Source of the DNA: Burkholderiales bacterium
Lineage (GTDB): Bacteria > Pseudomonadota > Gammaproteobacteria > Burkholderiales > UBA11063
Assembly (NCBI GenBank): GCA_020697025.1
Contig: JAJFBO010000063.1
Location: 1-6,605 of the forward strand
Length of the DNA: 6,605 nt
Reading direction: 5' to 3'
In this document: positions 6,029 to 6,605 of the stretch, piece after piece
How the letters are laid out: each line of letters begins with the position of its first letter
Position numbering within the stretch: position 1 is the first letter of the stretch
The notes under the pieces: generated by a model
Database searches by the model: none
Told to the model about the DNA's origin: nothing
Seen by the model: only the letters and a program-made list of their open reading frames with translations
Translations under genes and position numbers: made by a program

Positions 6029-6216
6029 AAATAATTTAGAAAGAGCTAAAATAAAATATTTCAATACCAGTAGTTGGCGTATCTAAAATAATTGATAAGC
6101 TATTATTGGTGTTGAAAGTTCAGTAAATAATTTTAAATTTTTTAATTAAGTAACTAATAGAATAAGTTAAACGCTAATCTATTAATTGACATTAATGTAT
6201 TTTAAGGAGCACTATT
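6029..6216. other. AT-rich gap between the lipoprotein and DUF883 genes
   Basis: This 188-base non-coding gap is much longer than the other gaps in the cluster (29 and 18 bases), so it probably contains a transcript boundary. It holds only weak hairpins, such as TTTAG/CTAAA near 6037-6053 and AATAAT/ATTATT near 6090-6110, neither followed by a T-run. TAGAAT (6158-6163) is a possible -10 box without a good -35. TTGACA (6186-6191) is a perfect -35 hexamer but lies too close to the ATG at 6217 to serve it. No clear call can be made. Confidence 0.4.
6200..6212 (+). repeat. Ribosome-binding leader, copy 2 of the 13-base identical element
   Basis: Second copy of TTTTAAGGAGCAC, placed 4 bases before the ATG of the DUF883 gene, exactly as at the lipoprotein gene. 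It supports ATG 6217 as the start. Confidence 0.6.
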
Positions 6217-6459
6217 ATGTCTGATATAAATCAATATAACAATGACGCCCATTCTATAAAAGAGCAGCTTTCTGATATTATGGCAATGTTAAAGCAAAGT
6301 GCAACAAAAGTTGTAGATAAGAGTGGAGAGCTCGCTAGTACTGTATGTGATAAGGCATCTGATGCAAACAATGATGCTAAGGATCTTATCAAATCAAAGC
6401 CTTATGCTGCCGTAGCTTCAGCATTTCTAACTGGCTGGTTAATAGCTAAATTTTTATAA
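6217..6459 (+). CDS. DUF883 family (ElaB/YqjD-like) membrane-anchored protein
   Basis: An 80-residue protein with a helical, charged N-terminal part (about 10-60, likely amphipathic or coiled) and a single C-terminal membrane helix (about 62-80, SKPYAAVASAFLTGWLIAKFL region). This is the layout of DUF883 proteins: E. coli ElaB, YqjD and YgaM are tail-anchored inner-membrane proteins, and YqjD binds ribosomes in stationary phase. The KSKPYAAV motif before the helix matches the family's usual basic-Pro-aromatic-Ala-Val entry. The C-terminal helix ends AKFL, without the glycine-rich GxxxG run seen in many members, and the protein is somewhat shorter than the usual 100 or so residues. It carries a strong ribosome binding site. 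The PRC-barrel gene starts 18 bases after its stop, so the two are probably co-transcribed. Ribosome hibernation or an envelope-stress role is possible by family only. Confidence 0.85.
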   Translation: MSDINQYNNDAHSIKEQLSDIMAMLKQSATKVVDKSGELASTVCDKASDANNDAKDLIKSKPYAAVASAFLTGWLIAKFL

Positions 6460-6477
6460 TTTTTAGGAGGCAATAAA

Positions 6478-6605
6478 ATGCAAGAACATTCTAATCAAGT
6501 AGTACGTACAGCTGATGTAATTGGTAAAACAGTCCTTGGCTTGGACAAAGAAAAATTAGGTAAAGTTGAGGAACTAGTATTAGATAAGCTAAGTGGCGAG
6601 ACTCG
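6478..6605 (+). CDS. PRC-barrel domain protein (partial, continues beyond the right edge)
   Basis: Only the first 42 residues are in the window. TADVIGKTVLGLDKEKLGKV (residues 11-30) followed by EELVLDKLSGET (31-42) matches the first strands of a PRC-barrel: an IGxxVxxxDxxxLGKV start, then a short hydrophobic strand and a charged turn. PRC-barrel domains occur in the ribosome maturation factor RimM, the photosynthetic reaction centre H subunit and many small stress-linked proteins. The short N-terminal extension here is typical of the stand-alone type. ATG 6478 has AGGAGG 7 bases upstream and follows the DUF883 stop by 18 bases. Full length, and any second domain, cannot be seen. Confidence 0.82.
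   Translation, partial: MQEHSNQVVRTADVIGKTVLGLDKEKLGKVEELVLDKLSGET

Noticed and set aside
6186..6214. A perfect TTGACA -35 box upstream of the DUF883 gene
   Set aside because: A -10 box at normal spacing would fall at about 6209-6214, on the ribosome binding site and ATG, and the bases there do not match TATAAT.

Overview
The window is an AT-rich stretch (roughly one third G+C by eye) with bacterial gene density, strong AGGAGG-type ribosome binding sites and tight gene packing. The PurK N-terminus, the lipobox lipoprotein and the DUF883 and PRC-barrel proteins suggest a low-GC proteobacterium, perhaps beta- or gammaproteobacterial. The sequence alone does not allow a firmer placement. I see no tRNA, rRNA, insertion sequence, phage gene or CRISPR array.

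Layout: (1) Positions 1-744, minus strand: the N-terminal 248 residues of PurK (purine biosynthesis), running off the left edge. (2) Positions 745-1253: a divergent non-coding interval with candidate promoters in both directions, several stem-loops, and a strong terminator-like hairpin just before the next gene. (3) Positions 1254-4736, plus strand: three overlapping genes for a GT-B glycosyltransferase, UDP-galactopyranose mutase (glf) and a short clan GH-A (family 1-like) glycoside hydrolase. (4) Positions 4737-4877: a short gap with a weak hairpin and a candidate extended -10 promoter. (5) Positions 4878-6605, plus strand: small envelope-type genes, namely a four-helix membrane protein, a lipoprotein, a DUF883 (ElaB/YqjD-like) C-terminally anchored protein and the start of a PRC-barrel protein that runs off the right edge.

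How they may work together: glf makes UDP-galactofuranose, the glycosyltransferase could use that or another nucleotide sugar, and the hydrolase-like protein could trim or remodel the product. The three are probably translationally coupled, so a small surface-glycan or glycoconjugate cassette is the natural inference. The downstream set resembles envelope and stress-associated small proteins. No sequence evidence shows that the two blocks act together.

The most interesting unexplained part is the roughly 240-base structured leader at about 990-1227. It could be a small RNA ending in an intrinsic terminator, or an attenuator or stabilising 5' hairpin for the glycan operon.
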